DNA of 8,683 nucleotides. It comes from UBA509 sp038729325 (GTDB lineage Archaea > Thermoplasmatota > Thermoplasmata > Thermoplasmatales > Thermoplasmataceae). Positions 6,903-8,683 of this stretch are shown here, in pieces. Positions within the stretch are counted from its first letter, which is position 1; every line of letters begins with the position of its first letter. The translations under genes were made by a program, and so were the position numbers. The notes beneath the pieces were generated by a model. The model did not search any database, was not told the origin of the DNA, and saw only the letters and a program-made list of their open reading frames with translations. Location: assembly GCA_038729325.1 (NCBI GenBank), contig JAVYSG010000051.1, positions 1 to 8,683 of the forward strand, given 5' to 3'.

Positions 6903-6910
6903 TTTATAAG
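6903..6910 (+). promoter_or_regulatory. TATA box for a leaderless transcript
   Basis: TTTATAAG lies about 30 bases (centre to ATG) before the start codon at 6938. Transcription should therefore begin at or within a few bases of that ATG. No ribosome binding site is present between, consistent with a leaderless mRNA. This is the clearest promoter in the window. Confidence 0.7.
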
Positions 6911-6937
6911 TATAAGTGTTATATATCACTGTTAATA

Positions 6938-7459
6938 ATGGGAAGAGGTACTACGGGAGCAAAGGCCGGTGCAGTAGCTGGCATACTTTATGGTGTGGTG
7001 CTATCGATACTTACTGAGATTATACTTTTTGTTGATAAATCAAGCATAATGTCAGCTCTCAGTGTTTATGCAAAGGAGTTCTCAACAGCCGGTATAACTC
7101 TTTCGGCTTCGTCGCTGTATAATTCAGAAGTGACAGTTGCACCGGTTGCACTCATAATAGAGGGAATAATAGGTGGTCTGATACTTGGCGCAATATTCGG
7201 CATGGCGGTGCACAGGATACCTGGAAGAAATGACAGGGTAAAGGGAATCGCCTTTGGCATCATACTGTGGCTGCTCTTTGATGTGTTGCTGGGGTTTTTG
7301 AGCAGGAGCGAATACGGGAACACCTATTATGTTCTGACAGTTGTTGCCGGTCTGGTTTCAGTTGTCATTTACGGGTATGTACTGGGAGTGCTATTCGGAA
7401 AGTGGTGGGTTGAGCCATCAGGCCAGGGACAGAATGATACTTTCCAGTTCAACCCTTAA
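6938..7459 (+). CDS. Four-helix membrane protein of unknown function
   Basis: A 173-residue protein with four predicted helices near 11-32, 66-90, 103-121 and 131-154. Helices 1 and 2 are rich in small residues spaced as Gly/Ala zippers (GAKAGAVAGILYG; GIIGGLILGAIFG), which favours tight packing or oligomers. A polar 33-residue loop rich in Ser/Thr/Ala separates helices 1 and 2, and a basic loop (HRIPGRNDRVKG) separates 2 and 3. By the positive-inside rule the basic loop and the N-terminus are probably cytoplasmic. The C-terminus is short and polar (EPSGQGQNDTFQFNP). The start is set by a TATA box about 30 bases upstream and the absence of a ribosome binding site. I do not recognise the family. 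The two-by-two helix arrangement could reflect an old duplication, but sequence similarity between halves is weak. It converges on the tRNA gene. Confidence 0.82.
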   Translation: MGRGTTGAKAGAVAGILYGVVLSILTEIILFVDKSSIMSALSVYAKEFSTAGITLSASSLYNSEVTVAPVALIIEGIIGGLILGAIFGMAVHRIPGRNDRVKGIAFGIILWLLFDVLLGFLSRSEYGNTYYVLTVVAGLVSVVIYGYVLGVLFGKWWVEPSGQGQNDTFQFNP

Positions 7460-7530
7460 TGCCAGGAAAAATATTTTACTGACCGCTTTTATGTTATGCC
7501 TTCAGTAACCGTATGATCGCCAATCCACTG

Positions 7531-7535
7531 AAAAA
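7531..7535 (-). terminator. T-run downstream of tRNA-Leu
   Basis: Five As on the + strand form TTTTT on the - strand, starting 13 bases past the mature tRNA 3' end. A short U-run is a usual stop signal for an archaeal tRNA transcript, so it likely ends the tRNA precursor. Confidence 0.45.
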
Positions 7536-7548
7536 CCATACCGCGAAA

Positions 7549-7633
7549 TGCAGGGGATGGGATTTGAACCCACGTATCCCTACGGAACCAGACCCTCAAT
7601 CTGGCGCCTTTGACCAATCTCGACAACCCCTGC
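7549..7633 (-). tRNA. tRNA-Leu, anticodon GAG
   Basis: The - strand folds into a complete 85-base class II tRNA. The acceptor stem GCAGGGG pairs perfectly with CCCCTGC, followed by discriminator A73 (7549). The D arm GTCGAG...GGTCAAAGGC is typical of Leu. The anticodon stem CCAGA/TCTGG encloses loop TTGAGGG, placing GAG at 7597-7595, which reads CUC and CUU. The long variable arm (TTCC-GTA-GGGA) is the class II mark shared by Leu and Ser, and the T arm is GTGGG-TTCAAAT-CCCAT. There is no intron, and CCA is not encoded, so it is added after transcription. A TATA-like element lies about 30 bases upstream and a T-run downstream, so it is a single-gene transcript. Confidence 0.97.
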
Positions 7634-7654
7634 CTGGAGGTAGGCGATTGAGTC

Positions 7655-7675
7655 AGGCAATATTTATTTTTGCCT
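7655..7675 (-). promoter_or_regulatory. tRNA-Leu TATA element inside a perfect inverted repeat
   Basis: On the - strand AAATAAATA (7669-7661) is centred about 32 bases before the tRNA 5' end, the expected place for the tRNA TATA box. It is flanked by a perfect inverted repeat, AGGCAA (7655-7660) and TTGCCT (7670-7675). The symmetric form means the element might also direct transcription rightward on the + strand. Confidence 0.55.
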
Positions 7676-7725
7676 TCCGGGTAGGCCCATGGAATAATGC
7701 ACTCATTGCGGTAAGTCCGGCGTGG

Positions 7726-7732
7726 TTTTTTT
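7726..7732 (+). terminator. Orphan T7 run, possible terminator of an unseen short transcript
   Basis: Seven Ts on the + strand with no gene upstream on that strand since 7459. It might end transcription from the membrane-protein gene that reads past the tRNA, or a short RNA started at the symmetric tRNA TATA element. No conserved RNA structure is visible before it. Confidence 0.2.
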
Positions 7733-7756
7733 GAATGTCGGGTGAGCCCTAATCTT

Positions 7757-7782
7757 TAACGCGCTAAGCTGATTGTGCGTTA
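7757..7782. repeat. Inverted repeat forming a potential 8-bp stem
   Basis: TAACGCGC (7757-7764) can pair with GTGCGTTA (7775-7782), 8 pairs including one G-T, around a 10-base loop. It lies about 60 bases before the thiolase TATA region on non-coding sequence. It could be a regulator site or an RNA hairpin if transcribed. There is no direct evidence for either. Confidence 0.35.
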
Positions 7783-7840
7783 TGTTTCGGCAGAAGCTGT
7801 GTGAATCAGGTTACAGATATCACTTAACGGCAAAGAAGTT

Positions 7841-7853
7841 AATATATATTTAA
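7841..7853 (+). promoter_or_regulatory. TATA region for the small ORF and thiolase
   Basis: The AT-only segment AATATATATTTAA is bounded by GTTAA (7838-7842) and TTAAC (7850-7854), an inverted repeat over the TATA box. Usual spacing puts the transcription start near 7871-7877, exactly at two ATG codons (7872 and 7877), and about 100 bases before the thiolase ATG. Confidence 0.55.
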
Positions 7854-7876
7854 CCATATTTCACACATTGAATGAA

Positions 7877-7981
7877 ATGTTTCAGAAGGATAGAGTTATG
7901 GATCTTCCGGTAAAACCCGTGTCGTATATCTGGAAAATAGATTATGCCAGTCGGAATAGGGGGGCGAGGAAAGATGAGTAA
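7877..7981 (+). CDS. Candidate leaderless 34-residue ORF overlapping the thiolase start
   Basis: ATG 7877 opens a 34-codon frame (MFQKDRVMDLPVKPVSYIWK...) ending at TAA 7979-7981. Its start falls about 30 bases after the TATA region, where leaderless translation would begin. Its end overlaps the thiolase start by 8 bases (ATGAGTAA), an arrangement common in translational coupling. The peptide is basic at the C-terminus (SRNRGARKDE) with one aromatic patch, no membrane segment, and no family I recognise. A competing ATG at 7872 gives only 13 residues. It may be a real small protein, a leader peptide that affects thiolase translation, or simply untranslated leader that happens to be open. Confidence 0.35.
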   Translation: MFQKDRVMDLPVKPVSYIWKIDYASRNRGARKDE

Positions 7982-8683
7982 AGAACGTGGGAAAGCGTAC
8001 GTTGTGGATGCCATCAGAACACCCATAGGAAAGAGAAACGGTTCACTCAGGGAAATACATCCAGTGGACCTTCTTGGGAATCTGCTGAAGGGAGAGATTT
8101 CAAGGATTGGTGTACCTCCGGAATCATATGATGATTTTATTGTTGGTTGTGTCAGCCAGGCAGGTGATCAGGGATTCAATATTGCAAGGAATGCGTGGCT
8201 TTCTGCTGGAATGCCTGAATCTGTACCCGGAACCACCATTGACAGGCAGTGCGGCTCAAGTCTCCAGGCAGTCTCATTCGCCGCTCAGGCTGTTATGTCA
8301 GGAACTGAAGATTTGATAATGGCCGGAGGTGTTGAATCAATGTCACGCGTTCCCATGGGGAGCACCATTAACAGCAATGGGAATCCCATAACCCTTGGCC
8401 TTGCTATCCGATACGGCCTGGACAAAGAATGGTTCAGTCAGGCTTATGGTGCTGAACTTATTGCGAAGAAATACGGATTCCGCCGGGATGAACTGGATGA
8501 GTTCAGTTACATGAGTCATATCAGGGCTGCTGCCTCAAGGGACATGGTGGCTCAGGAACTCATGCCGGTACAGGCAGATGTCACCGGGGATGGTGAGATA
8601 GTTACAATACTTGACCATGACGAAGGTGTAAGGATTAATCCTGATCTGGAAAAGATGAAATCCCTTCCCCCGGCATTCCAGGG
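7974..8683 (+). CDS. Thiolase (acetyl-CoA acetyltransferase/3-ketoacyl-CoA thiolase), 3' end outside window
   Basis: About 236 residues of an expected ~390 are present; the frame is open to the last base. The N-terminus AYVVDAIRTPIGKRNGSL is the thiolase opening motif. The nucleophilic Cys93 sits in DRQCGSSLQA, and the stretch LIMAGGVESMSRVPMG follows, both diagnostic. The later His and second Cys of the active site lie beyond the window. The enzyme either condenses two acetyl-CoA to acetoacetyl-CoA or cleaves 3-ketoacyl-CoA; the visible part does not decide. The motifs look like bacterial FadA/AtoB-type thiolases rather than the archaeal thiolase that works with HMG-CoA synthase and a DUF35 protein, suggesting a degradative role or lateral origin (inference). 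ATG 7974 is preferred because GAGGA (7966-7970) precedes it; in-frame ATG 7944 would add 10 residues. It is cytosolic. Confidence 0.93.
   Translation, partial: MSKERGKAYVVDAIRTPIGKRNGSLREIHPVDLLGNLLKGEISRIGVPPESYDDFIVGCVSQAGDQGFNIARNAWLSAGMPESVPGTTIDRQCGSSLQAVSFAAQAVMSGTEDLIMAGGVESMSRVPMGSTINSNGNPITLGLAIRYGLDKEWFSQAYGAELIAKKYGFRRDELDEFSYMSHIRAAASRDMVAQELMPVQADVTGDGEIVTILDHDEGVRINPDLEKMKSLPPAFQ

Larger units (their letters stand above)
7634..7973. other. 340-base stretch between tRNA-Leu and thiolase with no established gene
   Basis: It holds, in order, the tRNA promoter (7655-7675), a seven-T run on the + strand (7726-7732), a potential hairpin (7757-7782), an AT-rich TATA region (7838-7854) and a 34-codon ORF leading into the thiolase. 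I see no conserved RNA gene, riboswitch core, insertion sequence or further tRNA in it. The space from 7676 to 7840 has no coding signal on either strand beyond short chance ORFs. Confidence 0.6.

Noticed and set aside
7513..7734. 73-codon + strand ORF containing GWDLNPRIPTEPDPQSGAF
   Set aside because: It reads straight through the antisense of tRNA-Leu; peptides of the GWDLNPR type are a common artefact of tRNA genes. No start signal supports it.
1..8683. CRISPR array, insertion sequence, toxin-antitoxin pair, defence island or prophage
   Set aside because: No regularly spaced repeats, transposase motifs, terminal inverted repeats with target duplications, or phage genes are visible. The gene content is housekeeping or envelope-related.

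Overview
The window most likely comes from a thermoacidophilic euryarchaeon of the Thermoplasmata (a Thermoplasma-like organism). Evidence: an archaeal P-type proton ATPase; a B12-binding/radical SAM protein resembling the Ta0216 family named from Thermoplasma acidophilum; AT-rich TATA boxes placed for leaderless or short-leader transcription; GGTGAT-type ribosome binding sites; a tRNA gene with no encoded CCA; and heavy use of AGG/AGA and ATA codons. The base composition is balanced. The species cannot be fixed from the sequence alone.

Layout. Positions 1-2842 hold three co-directional genes: the 3' end of an unrecognised gene, a glycerophosphodiester phosphodiesterase 8 bases downstream, and a 560-residue radical SAM protein. 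A universal stress protein (USP, 2932-3387, +) has its own TATA box and ribosome binding site. It converges on a large P-type H+-ATPase (5908-3512, -); the 124-base gap holds two overlapping potential hairpins and a T-run for the ATPase transcript. A 256-base divergent region with dyad symmetries separates the ATPase from a six-helix membrane protein that looks like DUF981 (6165-6743, +). That gene ends at a nine-T terminator. Next is a four-helix membrane protein of unknown function (6938-7459, +), apparently transcribed without a leader. It converges on tRNA-Leu(GAG) (7633-7549, -). After about 340 bases without an established gene comes a bacterial-type thiolase (from 7974, +), cut by the window end. 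A 34-codon ORF (7877-7981) starts about where the TATA box predicts transcription to begin, and it overlaps the thiolase start by 8 bases.

How the genes fit together. The clearest theme is the cell envelope and proton homeostasis of an acidophile: a proton-exporting ATPase, two small membrane proteins, a stress protein and a lipid-headgroup phosphodiesterase. No operon binds all of these into one pathway. I see no insertion sequence, CRISPR array, toxin-antitoxin pair, prophage or defence system. The window reads mostly as an ordinary chromosomal region. The points worth a second look are the small ORF ahead of the thiolase, substitutions in otherwise conserved motifs of the ATPase and stress protein, and several dyad symmetries at promoters.
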